In this document: one piece after another, positions 19,939 to 31,483 of the stretch
Layout of the letters: each line of letters starts with the position of its first letter
Numbering within the stretch: the first letter of the stretch is position 1
Origin: Drechmeria coniospora
Taxonomy: Eukaryota; Ascomycota; Sordariomycetes; Hypocreales; Ophiocordycipitaceae
Direction of reading: 5' to 3'
Assembly: GCF_001625195.1 (NCBI RefSeq)
Contig: NC_054390.1
Coordinates: 8,467,222-8,531,221 of the forward strand
DNA length: 64,000 nt
The notes under the pieces: model-generated
The model's input: the letters and a program-made list of their open reading frames with translations, nothing else
Told to the model about the DNA's origin: nothing
Databases searched by the model: none
Translations under genes and position numbers: made by a program

Positions 19939-22900
19939 CTAGAAGCCTTTCCCCCAGTTCGGCGCTCGCAGGCTGTCCGCCTTCTGCCCCGTCACGCGGC
20001 CCAGACAGCCGTAATGCACCACGACGTTATCCGGCAGGACGGCGACCACGCTCCCCCCGATGCGCATGCCGCCGCCGAGCTTCTTGTGGCAGACGACGCA
20101 GTGCCTCTCGTCGGTGATGATGACGTGCCTGTTGCGCCCGCCCTGTCCGTTGGCAGCGTCATCCCCGAGATGCAACCGTGCGGCGATGGATATGCTCTCC
20201 GTCTTACGCAGATTCGCCTCGATGCGCGACTGGTTGACGAGACTGTTGGCCGACCGTATGCGCCCGCGAAAGTAGTCCTCCAATGCCCCGACGGCGAGGT
20301 CATCCGGTATCAGGCCGAGCGTCGACGTGGCAGGCAGTCGCGAGCCGTGCTTGGAGAGGAGATCCAGAGCCGGCCCGAGCTGGGGCTCATGAGGAGGCTG
20401 CGGCTTGAGGTAGAGCGATAGCAGGACGTGGTATATGGATTTTGTCGGGTCGTCGGATTCGACCGTCTCCGTTCCCTGCGGCAGAGCCGACGACGAGGCC
20501 TCCTGCGACTTGTGTACGCGGTTGCAATATCTGCTCCGGTTAGGAAAACCCAAATCATGCTGCGCACCTCGGACGCGACGTACTCTTCGGCCTTGGCAAA
20601 GTCATGCATCTTGAAGACGTAAATGTCCAGGGCCTGTCGATGCTGCCCCATGTTGCTCAGGACGACCGCCTGGGCTTCGTAGAATTCGGCATCTGCGTCC
20701 GTCAGCAACCATTCCCCGTCGCCAGGGGGCAGGGGGGGAGGCATCGCATCGTACCATCCTTGGGAATCTGCGAAAAGGCCTTCATCAATCCGTACACCTG
20801 CCGCGAGTCGCGCAGGAACTTGACAAACTTGTCCATCAGATGGTCACCTCCCGCCTCCTTTCGGCACAGAGCCTGCACGTACAGCTCGACGAGACGGTTG
20901 TGGAAATCCGGCGTCATATCTTCGAGTTCATTGACGAGGTGCTCCAAATACCGCATCTCCAGCTTCGTGTCCAGACCGTGAAGGAAGGAGACGACTCTCT
21001 CGCGGGGCAACGTCTCGGCATTCTCCGTATCCCCCGTGAATATCTCCATGGCGTAGCCGGGATTCGCCTCGAGCGTCCACCCGGCATGCTCGAGAATGAG
21101 ATCAATCTCGGACGGTGGCAGGTTTTGCAGATACTGTATCGTCCGGTCCGGCCCGTGAAGTGCCGGCGCCGCCTCGTCTGGCTTCGTGGACGACCCGAAC
21201 CTACGGAGCAGACCCAGAGCCTCGTTGTGCAGCTTCTTGCCGAAGAAGAAATCGACGAGCTCGTTGTACCTGTTATGCTCCAACAGCCTGTCGTTGACGA
21301 CTTGGGGGTCGCAAAAGTTGGGTATCCGAAACAGGGAACCGGCGAGCGACGGTTGCGAGAACATGTAGGCGCGGAAAAGGGTGGTGTCGACGAGCCGGAA
21401 AGTGTTGCGAAGCTCCTCCTCGAGCTTCTGATCCGACTCGTCCTCGGCCGATCGGAAGAATCTCTCGGCAACATCCTCGGCGGAACCTTGGTTGTCCGTC
21501 CGGGCTTTCAGCTTGCCCGTCACCGGATCGATGACTCGCTGCAGACGCGCGCGGGTTCCGGCGAGATAGCTGTTCAGCTCCAAGACGGCCTTGGTCAGGT
21601 CCTTTCCCTCCGGAGGACCATCCTCGGCGGCATGCGACTCCTTCGAACTCTCCGCGCCATCCTCCTCGGCTCCATCCTTCTTTGCCGAACCGACGGGCGA
21701 GACGTCGGCGGAAGCGGTCTTGTGGGAGCCCCTGAACAGCTTGGCGAAGCCGCCGACGGCTTGTTGCGGGGAACCATCCGCAGGGGTCGTAGGCCTCGTC
21801 CCGTGCCTCTTCTTCACCGGCATTTCCTCGTGCTCGTCCTGCTTGCGATCGGCATACTGCGACAACTCCCCTGCGATGGAAGGCGGAAACATTCTCAGAA
21901 CTCGTCCCGGGGCCGCATGGACCTCGTCCTCGTTCATCAAGTCCATTGCTTGCCGATATTTCCTCTTCTTGAAAAGCATTTCGGCCTTGAGCATCTTGAC
22001 CTCTCGGAGCGTCTCGGCCTTGCTCCTGAGCAGCGCATCTTCAAGCATGGTGAGGATGCTGATGGCCTCGTCGAAGCGACCGGCCGTCACCAACTCCTCG
22101 ACTTGCGAATCGTAATCGGTCGTTCCCATCTTCCAGACGCACCGGTCGCTGGAAATGTGAAAGCCCTTGCCGGCGTGGGCGAGGCTGACGGTCGGCGGGG
22201 GGAAGTGCAGCTGGGCCGCGCCGGGCAGGGCGATGGTCTGCAGCATCGACAACGTGTCGGGGTTGCGCACCTCGAGGGAACCCTTGGACGGCGGATGCAG
22301 GGCGACGATGTAGGGATACGAGTACCCGATGGAGTCTGGCGCGGCCGGCCATGGTATTTGCCTCTTGTTCAGCGGCTTCCCTTGGTCGCTGATGAACAAG
22401 GTGTTGATGTCCTTGGCCAGCAGCATCTCGCCGTCGGCGAGCTTCGCGGCGAGCGGCTTCGGCATGTAGCCGCCCAGGCCCATGTATCCCATGCCTGCGC
22501 TGCTGACGGCACCGAAGCGGCTGCCCTGGCTGGAGCCCACGACGGCGCCGGGACCGACGATGTCCTCGACGGCGCGGGATGCGGCGTCGACCATGACGTA
22601 CCCTCCATTCATGCCGCAGACCAGCTTCGTCGCGCTCGCCCACGTGATTGTCCGGATCGATTCCGGAAGGACGACCTCGCCGACGTCATGTCCCAGTTCG
22701 CTCTCGTGCCAGCTCCAAAGTAGCAGGCGCCGCTTCACGGCCACGGCCAACCGGCTGATGATTTCGGGTATGCCGGAGTCGGCATCCTTGACGATGTTGG
22801 ACGTCACGGCGAAGCAGGACGCATTCTTCGATCGGCCGAGCGTTTCGATGAGCCCGTACGATTGCAGGTCGTACAGGGACACGTGGTAGTTGGACAGGGA

Positions 22901-23303
22901 AACGATGGTGTTGGCTTCCTTGATGATGGCCAGCTGCTCTATCGCGCGCGTCGAGAACTTTTCGACCTCGCGCAGGAGATCCGTCGGCTTTCCCGACGCT
23001 CGCGATACGGGTCTACCGCCATCCTCGGTCGTCGTGTTGCTGACCTCGCTGCTGTCGACCGAGGCGTGAGGGACGCTGTGCTGCTCCGTCGAAGGGAGCT
23101 CGTTGAGCCGGTAGACGCGAAGCACGCCCGTGTTGAGGCCGACGAGGATGCGGTCGCCTATTCGAGTCACCGTTAGCTCCAGCACTCGCCAAAAGCACCG
23201 ATCCTACGTTGCCGAACGTACCGTAGGCGAGGATGGTCTCGATCCTGGACTTGTCTCGCTGACGCAGCTCGATGATGGGTCGGGCGGTGAAGGCGGAGAG
23301 CAT
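19939..23303 (-). CDS. vps39: Vps39/Vam6, HOPS (and CORVET-related) tethering subunit
   Basis: Vacuolar/late-endosomal tether that links Ypt7/Rab7 to membrane fusion and, in yeast, to vacuole-mitochondrion contacts. Exons (minus) are 23303-23222, 23157-20755, 20692-20584 and 20530-19939, with introns of 64, 62 and 53 nt, giving 1061 aa, typical of filamentous-fungal Vam6. The N-terminal citron-homology (CNH) propeller starts MLSAFTARPIIEL and includes DRILVGLNTGVLRVYRL. The middle is the TPR/clathrin-repeat-like solenoid (RALLFKKRKYRQAMDLM-type helices, YNELVDFFFGKKLHNEAL). The joined exons give AEEYCNR, then YHVLLSLYLKP. The C-terminal Vps39_2 region carries CVVCHKKLGGGMRIGGSV and VVHYGC. 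A Ser/Lys/Glu-rich insert lies about residues 460-540. The third donor is GTACGT and restores frame exactly. Confidence 0.93.
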
Positions 23304-23822
23304 GGCGCTGGCTGGCCGGGTCGGAGCTCTGCTGCGGCCACCGTCAGACGAAGAGCATTGGGCCGCTCGAGTTTAGCGGGTACGTTAACACATTTGGCAG
23401 GTTGATTCTCGCTCCGAGGTTGAGGTGGAAGACGACGAGAAGCACGAGATGGACTGCCTGCGTAGGTGGGAAGTACCTCTACGGTGCTGTATTGATTGGT
23501 TGGCACCATCGACAAGACGACGTCAGCGCAGCGGATGCCGGCCATGCACAGTGTCACAGTGCGCATTCACACAGTGACCCTCAACCGTGACACTCTTCAC
23601 TTCCCAGGCATGGATTCCTTCGGCCATGGGCGCGAAAAGCAACAAATGATCCCAGCTAGTTACTGATGTTTTATGACTTTGTGTCGGGGATTGCTTCGGC
23701 CGGCAGGCTTGCGCAAACGGGAACCCTACGGCGGCCCGGATGCGAGCGAGCATCGTCACCCATCCATTCCATGTCTCGCCGTGTTTTCCCTTTTGACTGA
23801 CAGGCTCCTCTGCCATGACTTG
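23304..23822. other. Intergenic between vps39 and the phosphate transporter
   Basis: Holds the vps39 promoter and the 3' flank of the phosphate-carrier gene. No gene was recognised. Confidence 0.5.
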
Positions 23823-23993
23823 CCGCTCAGTCCAAGCCTCTCAGTCCAAGTCGCTCAGTCCAAGCCTCTCAGTCCAAGCCGCTCAGTCCAAGCCGCTCGG
23901 TCCAAGCCTCGCAGTCCAAGAGTCCAAGCCTCGCAGTCCAAGCCTCGCAGTCCAGGCCTCGCAGTCCCAAGCCTCTCAGTCCAAGCCTGCCAG
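23823..23993 (+). repeat. Minisatellite overlapping the 3' end of the phosphate transporter
   Basis: About 14 imperfect copies of a 9-10-bp core (agtccaagcc) separated by tctc, gctc or tcgc. On the minus strand the core reads ggcttggact, so the final codons and TGA stop of the transporter (23976-23978) are themselves part of the repeat. Confidence 0.88.
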
Positions 23994-26724
23994 TTGCATG
24001 ATGCCATACCCCAGCGTGATGGTGACGACGAGGGTTATCAAGCTGCTCGGCACGCCTCGGCTGATGAAGTGATTCACGCGAAGATATCTCCGGCCGGCGG
24101 CATCCTCCTTCATGATGGCGGCTGCTCTGCGTTAGCGCGAACCTGCGGCGGCGAGGTCGAGGAGACGTACTCATGTTGGGGAATCCGCTCGTGGGCAGCC
24201 CCATGGCGGCGCTGCACATCAGCACGCCCCCCATGACGAGGAGGTTCGGACGCGGCTGGTCCATGGCGACGCCGACGTCGTAGACGAGCGGCAGGAAGAT
24301 GAGGGCGGCGACCGTGTGGCTGATGAAGGTGGCGATGACGAGGATGAGGGTGGAGAAGACGACGAGGATGCCGTAGAGGCTCATGCCCTCGACGCCCTCG
24401 GACACGAGCCCGGCGACGGTGTGCAGGAGCCCCGAGGAGCGGACGGCCTTGCCGAGGGACAGGCCGCCGGCGGCGAGGATGATGATGGTCCAGGGGAAGT
24501 TGTTGAAGTCCTCCTTGGTGAGGATGCCGATGCCGAAGAAGAGGACGATGGGCATGACGGCGATGACGCCCATGTCGCCGAAGACGCCCTCGAGCTTGTG
24601 GCTCCCGCACCACAGGGCGATGGTGGTGATGGTGACGACGGTGACGAACCACTGGACGCCGGTGAAGCGCTCCTTCAACGGCCGGATGGGCGAGATGCTG
24701 GTGCCGCGGCCGGGCCGGAAGCTCACGAGCAGGAGGAGCCAGATGAGGACGAGCGAGGTGGCGCCGACGGGGATGACGATGAAGAACCACTGCAGCCAGG
24801 TGGGCGCGGGGTCCATGATGCCCATGGCCACGACGTTCTGGGGCGACGCGATGGGCGACAGCATGCCTCCGACGTTGGAGGCGAGGGCGATGCCGATGAT
24901 GACGGCCTTGGACATGTCCGAGTCGGACGGCAGCGTCCGCAGCATGGGCTCGATGATGGAGTAGCAGAGGACGGGGGCGGCGACGTTGCTGATGAGCATC
25001 GAGGCGAAGGCGGCGACGAACATGTTGGCGATGAGCACCGTCTTGGGCTGGGTGCCGGCCTTGCTCAGGATGAGCGTCGCGAGCCGCTTGTCGATGGTGC
25101 ACTTGGACAGGGCGGCGGCCAGGGTGAAGCCGCCGAGGAGCAGCATGATGACGGGCGTCCACATGGCGGCGAAGATGGCCTCGGTCGCGCGCTTCGCGCT
25201 GAGCCTCTTGTGGTGCTTGCCCTCGGCCTCGTCGCAGACGACGCGCAGGATGACGGAGAGGAAGGGGATGAGCAGCGACGTGACGAACAGAGGTATGGTC
25301 TAGGAAACGGGAAAGCCGGGGTCAGAGGCGGGTCCGGTGCTCGAGCGTCGGGGCGGTGGGCGGAAGCTTGCTTACCTCGGTCGCCCAGAGCAGGCTCACG
25401 AAGACGAGCATGGCCAGGCAGTTCTGCTGCTCGGCCTTTTTCATGATGGGGAGGGCGAGGAGGGCGAGGAAGACGGCGATGGAGGCGAGGAGCGTCAGCA
25501 TGGAGCCGTTCATGAGCCAGGCGGGCAGCGAGAGGCGGCCCAGGGGCGTGCGGATCTGGCTCGCGGCGACGGCCTTGTCGTCGTCGCCCTGCAGCCGCTT
25601 GGGGGCCGCGTTCGGGTCCTGGCCGAGCAGGGACTGGCCGAGGCGAGCGGCCTCGCCCCGACGCTCGATGCCGATGAGGTCCCTCCAGACGGTGTTGCGC
25701 TCCCAGACGACGTGCTCGCGCAGGTGGGATCGCAGGTCCCGCTTGGCCAGGTCGGCGTCGCCGGCGGTGACGACGGCGGCGTAGGCGGCCTCCATCTTGG
25801 CGATGCTCTCCTCGATGACCTTTTTGGTCTCGTCCTTGAAGGGGTACGCCGGGTCGACGTGGGCGCGAATGTAGGCCGCCTTGAGCTCCTTGTCGAGGAT
25901 CTTGTCAAACTTCTTGAGCACCTTTGTGAAGCCGGTGCGGTTCAGCTGGGCGTACGACTTGAGCTCGCAGAGCTGGACGTAAAGGCTGATGATGCGCTTC
26001 TTGAGCATGATGACCGAGGAATAGAGATTGTCGGCGAAGAGGGAGTTTTCGCCAAAGTCGTCAAAGGTGATGCTGTGGCGGCGCGAGGCCCGGCCATGCT
26101 CCGGCGCGAGGCCCGGCGGCTCCAGAAGGTGGGCCGCCGCCCTCCTGCGGGCGGCGTTGGCACCCTTTGGCTTGTTGAGGCCGGTGGTCTCGTCGTCGCT
26201 GGCACTGTCCTCGACGTCATCCTCGTCGTCGTCGGAGGCGGCGACGGTGGAGCTCGCAGGCCGTCCATGGCTCCGAGGATGGCCGCGTTGGCCTTCGGAC
26301 GAGACGCGGTGCAGGGCAGGCGGCGGATCGGCGGCGTGGCAGTCGCCGACGTCGTGGAGCAGCTGCTGGACCTCGTCGAGGAGCTCGCCCTCCTTTGTGA
26401 CGTAGAAGGAGCATATCTTGTCGAGCTCGACGCCGAGGGCCCTGGAGAAGACCTTTTCGGCGTCGTCGGCGGCGACGAGGGGTCTCGATTCGGTGTCGCC
26501 CGCTCGGCTGTCGTGTGCTGTCTTCTCGAGCTGGTAGATGCTGGCGGCGGGGGGGAGAGATGAGAGGTTAGCGTGTCATCCGACGGAGGCACCTCACCGG
26601 GGCCCGGGGGGGAGAGAGGAGGTGGGGGGGGGGGGGCTCACAGCTTCTTGAGGTTGCTGTAGGCGATGTAGTGGCTGCTCCAGTCCGGAACGGCGTTGAA
26701 CTGGATGCTGTGGGAAAACTTCAT
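23976..26724 (-). CDS. pho90: Low-affinity phosphate transporter with SPX domain (Pho87/Pho90-like)
   Basis: Plasma-membrane phosphate carrier that combines an inositol-pyrophosphate-sensing SPX domain with a DASS/CitMHS transporter. Exons (minus) are 26724-26642, 26540-25376, 25299-24171 and 24121-23976, with introns of 101, 76 and 49 nt, giving 840 aa. The SPX starts MKFSHSIQFNAVPDW and contains YIAYSNLKKLIYQLEK after splicing. The lysine-cluster helix KVLKKFDKILDKELKAAYI is intact. An acidic, Ser-rich loop (residues ~95-160) interrupts the SPX, as is common. The transport part begins about residue 355 (SMLTLLASIAVFLALLALPIM). It includes TPVIMLLLGGFTLAAALSK, ASNVGGMLSPIASPQN, ISHTVAALIFLPLVYDVG and ends LGYGIMQLAGLD. 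Both DASS half-repeat signatures (SNVGGMLSPIASPQN and MGLPTSGFPNM) are visible. The stop codon falls in the adjacent minisatellite. Confidence 0.92.
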
Positions 26725-27237
26725 CTCGTCCTGGGCCTCGAGCCAGCGGCGCTTGCTCTCCCGCTTCTCCCGTCGTTTCCTGTCGCGCTCTTGGGCGTCC
26801 TTGCTCGCTTGTATCTCGCCGTAGTCGGAGAGCTCCAGGACGACGGCCGTGGAGGTGTCGTGGAAGCGAAGGCGGTGGTGGTGGTGGTCGGCGGCGTCGC
26901 TCCCTCCTCGTTCACTCACGGCGGTCTGGGAGCAATTCGTGCTGCGGGTGGGGCCAGCGCCGGGAACAGAGGAGGGATTGAGGAGGCTAGCGGGAGGCGA
27001 AATGGTGGGAAACGCTCGCCGGTTCTCGCATGGGGCAGGCGGAGCGGCAACGGCGCGGAGAGGGTGGATTGACGTTTGTTCGCCGCCGGAGGCAAACCAG
27101 CTGCGTCGTGCTCGTGACGGATCGCCACCGTCGGCCTGGCCTCAGGCGGTAGGCAATGGTTCGGAGCAGTCTAGGCACATGCCGCGCAGGAGCCCTAGTC
27201 CATCTGCCGCCCACGCGCGGTGCATGTGCATGCAAGG
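26725..27237. other. Promoter region of the phosphate transporter
   Basis: GC-rich region containing an open frame continuous with the gene start. No CACGTG (Pho4-type) site was seen by eye. Confidence 0.4.
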
Positions 27238-27397
27238 TAGGCCTGAGGCAACGGTAATGTACATGCAAAGATGGGCCTGAGGCTACGGTAATGTACTGTA
27301 CATGCAAAGATGGGCCTGAGGCTATGGTAATGCAAGTACTGTAAGTACATGCAAACGAAGGCCTGAGGCTACGGTAATGTACGTGCCCGGCAGGCCT
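27238..27397 (+). repeat. Short tandem repeat, ~35-50-bp units
   Basis: Four diverged copies of a unit built on gcctgaggctacggtaatg (second copy near 27272, third near 27312, fourth near 27360). Each is followed by variable gtacatgcaaagat-like sequence. Unit length varies because of inserted GTAC words. Confidence 0.8.
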
Positions 27398-29543
27398 GAT
27401 TCTACTGCACGGAAAGTCGGAAGGCGCGGCCGCGACTGCCCGTCGACTGCTGTCGAGGGAGTTATGTGGCGCGTGGCGGGAGGCAGCTGCAGTGTCAACC
27501 GGCCCTCCTCATTGGCCTAGAGGACCAGCTCGTGGTTGGACTTGCCACGTTGGTGCCCCTGGAGTTACTGCATGCTGCGCTGGGGGGAAGGGGCAAAGGT
27601 GGGTACCGGGGGAAGGGGGAAGGTACCGGGGGAAGGGGAAGGTACCAGGGGAAGGCACCGGCAATACCGTATCGGTGACTGGCTGCCGCTTCCGCTTCCC
27701 CCCCCTGGCCCCCTACTGCGCTGCCGTTGCGTTGCCGTCAGGCCGCCGTTACGCCGCCCGTTACGCTGTCGTTGTGCTCTCGCCGCCTACAACCACGCTG
27801 GCGTTTCGCTGCATGGCGCCTGCAAGAAGCGAGAGCCAGTGAGCCAGCCCAGCGCTGGTCAGTGCTAGCGCATGCGCGAGGGCAGCACCCATCGCATCAT
27901 ACGACCAGCGTCCGCCTAGACCTGGCAGGTAGCACAGCGTCCGATCGCAGGCCATGTGACAGACTGCCTTGGGTGCACGTTCCGGATTCACTGGTGACGA
28001 AGGATTACCGTCACGACCGACCTCGAGCGACGGCGTCCCGACACGCCCTCCCGTGATGACGGTGACGTCCCCCCGTGCCGTCGGAGATGCTTCATGGCGA
28101 GCCTCGTACCACCACCCTGTCGTCGTCTGATGGCGATTGTGCCGCCCGGGTGAAGCAAAAACACTTTGGTCTCTGCTCGTGTGCTGCGGACCCCCGGCGT
28201 CTTCCCATGTCGAGAACGGAAGAGCACGACTCGCTCCCGCCGAGGGATGCCCCTCTCGACGGCGCACGGCCCATGGCGCAAGCTACAACGCGAAGGACTC
28301 TGTCGTCGGGGAAATGACTGCGGAGAACATGCGTCAACGTGGGCGTGGAAGCGAACGCCGTCACAGCCGGGCGGACGCGTGCGGCACTCTTGCGGAGATG
28401 ATGCATGAGGCCCAGCGGCAGGCAGCAAACGGACTACTGTACATGCAAGTACGGAGCACGGTGCAAGCACAGTAAATAAATACATGGACACGAATGGCTT
28501 CGGTGCCAAGGAATTATTTTGGACGGATACCATGGCGTATGGATGGGTCCATGTTCGACGACCATGCTGCTGTACTCTTTCGGCCATGGCACGATGCTCG
28601 ACCGTCGAAGATGGGACCACGGCGCCTCCCCGTAGGGACCAGCTGGTGGCCGGTTGATGTCGCTCGATGCACGTGGCCTCCCCATGGACGGGCTGGCTCC
28701 CATGGTAGGGTAGAGGGCTTGAGCGTTCTGCTTCGACATGCCGTCGTGTACGATGGAAGCATGCATTATTGAATCGAGCCATGGGAGAGGTCGAGTGGCC
28801 AACGCCAGTACGCACGCGCTGACCATGGCTGGCGAGTTCGGTGCGCTCCTCTCCGCTTCACCGACCTCGCTCAAGAGACGTGCTCGTGGTGCTCGGCTGC
28901 ATCGACATGGCTTCTACTGCATCGACATGGTTTCTGTCTTGAACCCGTTGATGGCAAGCGACTGTACATGTAGTTTGGTCCATGGCGAGGCGCGCGTTGG
29001 AGACTACTTTATTTCGCTTGCGTGCCGACACGAAGGCGAAGCCCCGACGAGGTTTCGCCGAGCAGTGTGGCGACAGTCTGTTCCTACCATGATACCTCAC
29101 GGTCAGAGGGCCATCAGAAACACGGCGGCATTTCGCCGCCCACAGGCACACTGGACAATATTGGACAAGATGTTGGAATTTTTCGTTTCAGAAGAAGAGA
29201 AAATCTATCAACTTTTGTTGCGGCCGAGAAAATGGCCAGTACATATTGGGTATCCATCTAATCCTCGTTACCTATCCTTGGGGGTGGGTGCCATGCCGTT
29301 GCAAGTACCTGTACTCCGTACACCTACAGTACTTGCATGTACTGACAACTACGTAGAAGAATGGCCGTGCCGCGTACCTGCGGGCTGGGCAAGCTGCTGC
29401 CGTGGACACACTTGGTGCTGCGTTCCGACGGCCCCTTCTCCACCATTTCCTTCCTGCAGCGTAGGCAGTGTGTTTTTGTCGTCACGTTCGTCACTTCGTA
29501 GCCCTTCCATGCGTTGGCTAGGGGAGAGGAGTGGCATCGTTGC
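27398..29543. other. Gene-poor region, no supported gene
   Basis: Mixed GC content with many small overlapping frames and no family signature. A run of ggtaccgggggaaggg repeats (about 27603-27660) is present. GTAC words reappear near 28440 and 29300-29350. Confidence 0.4.
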
Positions 29544-29864
29544 TTAGTTGCCGGCGGCATTCTTTGGCTTGAGGCCTTTCAAGGCGCCCGTGGCGACGCC
29601 GCCGTGGCAGTCGTCGATGGCCTGTTGGAGCTGGGCTTCGGTGCCGAGGCTGCTGACGAGATCGGTTGACCATATCATTCCCAGCGTCTCAGGCTCGGGT
29701 GTCGCCGGCTGCCAGTTGTTCTCAACACAGTCGAGGAGTGCATACTGAAGGTTCTCGAATTCCGACTCCTCCACCTGGCTGCGCTTGGCATTGGCCGAGT
29801 TGGCCAGCGGAGACGCGGTGGCCAGCGCGGCAAAGAGGGTAACGACGGTGGCGAAGAACTGCAT
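29544..29864 (-). CDS. Small secreted protein, hypothetical (Kex2-processed candidate)
   Basis: A 106-aa single exon with a clear signal peptide: MQFFATVVTLFAALATA, predicted cut after A17. A short propeptide then ends in a dibasic KR at residues 27-28 (Kex2-type). The mature part would be ~78 aa, acidic, with two cysteines (LLDC and IDDC) that could form one disulfide. No known domain was recognised; candidate effector or secreted peptide. A TATA-like GATAAATAG on the same strand lies at 29992-30000, ~130 bp upstream, and the leader between is A/C-rich. The flanks are gene-poor and repeat-rich, as is common for fungal secreted-protein genes. Confidence 0.7.
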   Translation of the reverse strand: MQFFATVVTLFAALATASPLANSANAKRSQVEESEFENLQYALLDCVENNWQPATPEPETLGMIWSTDLVSSLGTEAQLQQAIDDCHGGVATGALKGLKPKNAAGN

Positions 29865-30555
29865 CTTGATGTCTTTTTTTTTTGCTTGCGCTTGAGGTGT
29901 GGTGTATTGTAGGGGTGGAAGGTGATGGATGTTTCTGTGCTGCAGGGGCCCGGAACCAGGAAGTTGGATCGGGGCATCGCGGGGAAGCGGGCTATTTATC
30001 ACGGCCCAGAACGACCGGCCAGGGCAAGGGTCCAGCGAGCAGGGAAGCCGAAAGAAAATGCCCGACACGGCCAAGGAATATTCTTTCGCACGAGCTGTCG
30101 CCGTGCCGTGGCGAAGAGACGGTTCGGAGGTAGTTGCCAGGGGAGCTCGCATGAGTTCGCATCGAGTGGTGGCGAGCTAGCGTGTCGGGATATTCATGGG
30201 GCCTGTCCCTGGCGGGCGAAAGATGGGAGCGGAGGTTACGTTACATGCGGGTTGGCGGCCGAGCTGCGACGAATGTACCTTGTGCCTGACTAGCCGTCCC
30301 CTCCATTCATGACGAGCGATTCGTTGATGTGGTGCCGAATCGAGCACGGTTCGGTTGAGAGTCGAGCCGAGACGTGGATTAGGCGTCTTGCCATGACGGA
30401 GGACGAAGCTGTCAGAATCGAGCAGGCAGCCTAAGCAGCGTGGTTCGCTGCGACGCATGCACGTGCAAGGGTGTCGCGATGCCATGGGTGAGGAAGCTTG
30501 CGTCTAGTTGTAATTAGGTACAGTAAGTACTAGGTAGTTGTACATGTACGGACCA
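29865..30555. other. Intergenic between secreted protein gene and MITE
   Basis: Holds the leader and promoter of the secreted-protein gene (TATA-like box at 29992). The rest lacks coding signal and becomes GTAC-rich from about 30515. Confidence 0.4.
29992..30000 (-). promoter_or_regulatory. TATA-like box of the small secreted protein gene
   Basis: Reads GATAAATAG on the minus strand, 128-136 bp before the ATG at 29864. It is the only such element near this gene and was identified by eye. Confidence 0.45.
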
Positions 30556-30564
30556 GGTAGTTGT

Positions 30565-30724
30565 GTGGATACACATAAACTGACCCATGGTCGGGCAGCT
30601 GACCTGACCCGTGCCTCCTAAAATAGGAAATTTATGGGCCGCTAAAAAGCTGACCTGACCTGTGGATCCCTTTTTTTAATTGGCTAAGAATTTTTTAAAA
30701 GTAGAGCATAGGTCAGGTCAGCAT
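30565..30724 (+). repeat. Left terminal inverted repeat of the MULE-like MITE
   Basis: Pairs with 31315-31474 at high identity beyond the first 10 bases. It contains two CTGACCTGACC blocks and one GGTCAGGTCAG near its inner end. Confidence 0.88.
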
Positions 30725-31314
30725 AAATCATTTTCGCAAAATTAAATCTGTTAAACAAAACTTATTCTTGAAATCTTAATTCATTTCCAATCAATTAATT
30801 CACAATTAATTAACAATAGATTCTGTTATCTGCTCCCCAACCCGCTTCTACCGCGGCCAACAACGTATTTTAAGAATCAATTATTAATTAATTAGAGATA
30901 GATTGTTTTTTTTTAACATACCAATAGATAGAGCGATTTACCAAGCGTAGTAACGCAGCAAAAAACCTCCCCAAGAGGGAGCTTTATCATATTATTTTCC
31001 TATAATTTTATAAATAATAATCAATTATCAATCGATTATCGATTACTTACGTCGATAGTCTAGGCGGGGAGATGCTTCCAGCGGTAACTAGGCTTTGCAG
31101 GGTTACTGGCAGCGTATATTTTGTATGCGTTAACGTCCTATAGCGAGTTTCCGGCGGCACGGGATATAATGAGAATTAATTATTAATTGATTCGAATTAA
31201 CAATAATAATTAATTATTAATTGATAATGCAGGCGTGGAGGCGGTATAGGATTAACGTATATAAGGAAGGAAAGAGAGACCGGTTGGAAATTCATTGGTA
31301 ATAAATTTTGCTAT

Positions 31315-31474
31315 TGCTAACCTGACCTATGCTCCACTTGTAAATAGTCTCTTAGCCAATTAAAAAAAGGGATCCACAGGTCAGGTCAGCTTTTTAGCGG
31401 CCCACAAATTGCCTATTTTAGGAGGCACGGGTCAGGTCAGCCACCCGACCATGGGTCAGTTTATCACCACCCAC
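31315..31474 (-). repeat. Right terminal inverted repeat of the MULE-like MITE
   Basis: Reverse-complement counterpart of 30565-30724. The few differences include ggcaattt/ggaaattt and gggtgg/gggcag, plus a divergent patch around the tagtctcttag segment. Confidence 0.88.
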
Positions 31475-31483
31475 GGTAGTTGT

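Larger units (their letters stand above)
30556..31483. mobile_element. Mutator-like MITE (910 bp) with ~160-bp terminal inverted repeats and 9-bp target duplication
   Basis: The element spans 30565-31474 and is bounded on both sides by the identical 9-mer GGTAGTTGT (30556-30564 and 31475-31483), a perfect target-site duplication. The ends are inverted: left GTGGATACACATAAACTGACC, right (reverse complement) GTGGGTGGTGATAAACTGACC. Similarity continues for about 150 bp to near 30724 and 31315, including CTGACCTGACC, CCTCCTAAAATAGG, GGCCGCTAAAAAGC and GTGGATCCC. The interior is AT-rich with repeated aattaattattaattga. It has no open frame of note, so it is non-autonomous. A 9-bp duplication with long inverted ends fits the Mutator (MULE) superfamily; that assignment is inferred. 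Confidence 0.9.

Noticed and set aside
20840..22723. 627-aa open frame on the plus strand opposite vps39
   Set aside because: Antisense shadow; the minus strand gives a complete spliced Vps39.
24316..25446. 376-aa plus-strand frame (Asp/Gly/Glu-rich) opposite the phosphate transporter
   Set aside because: Antisense of transmembrane codons produces acidic low complexity; no independent evidence.
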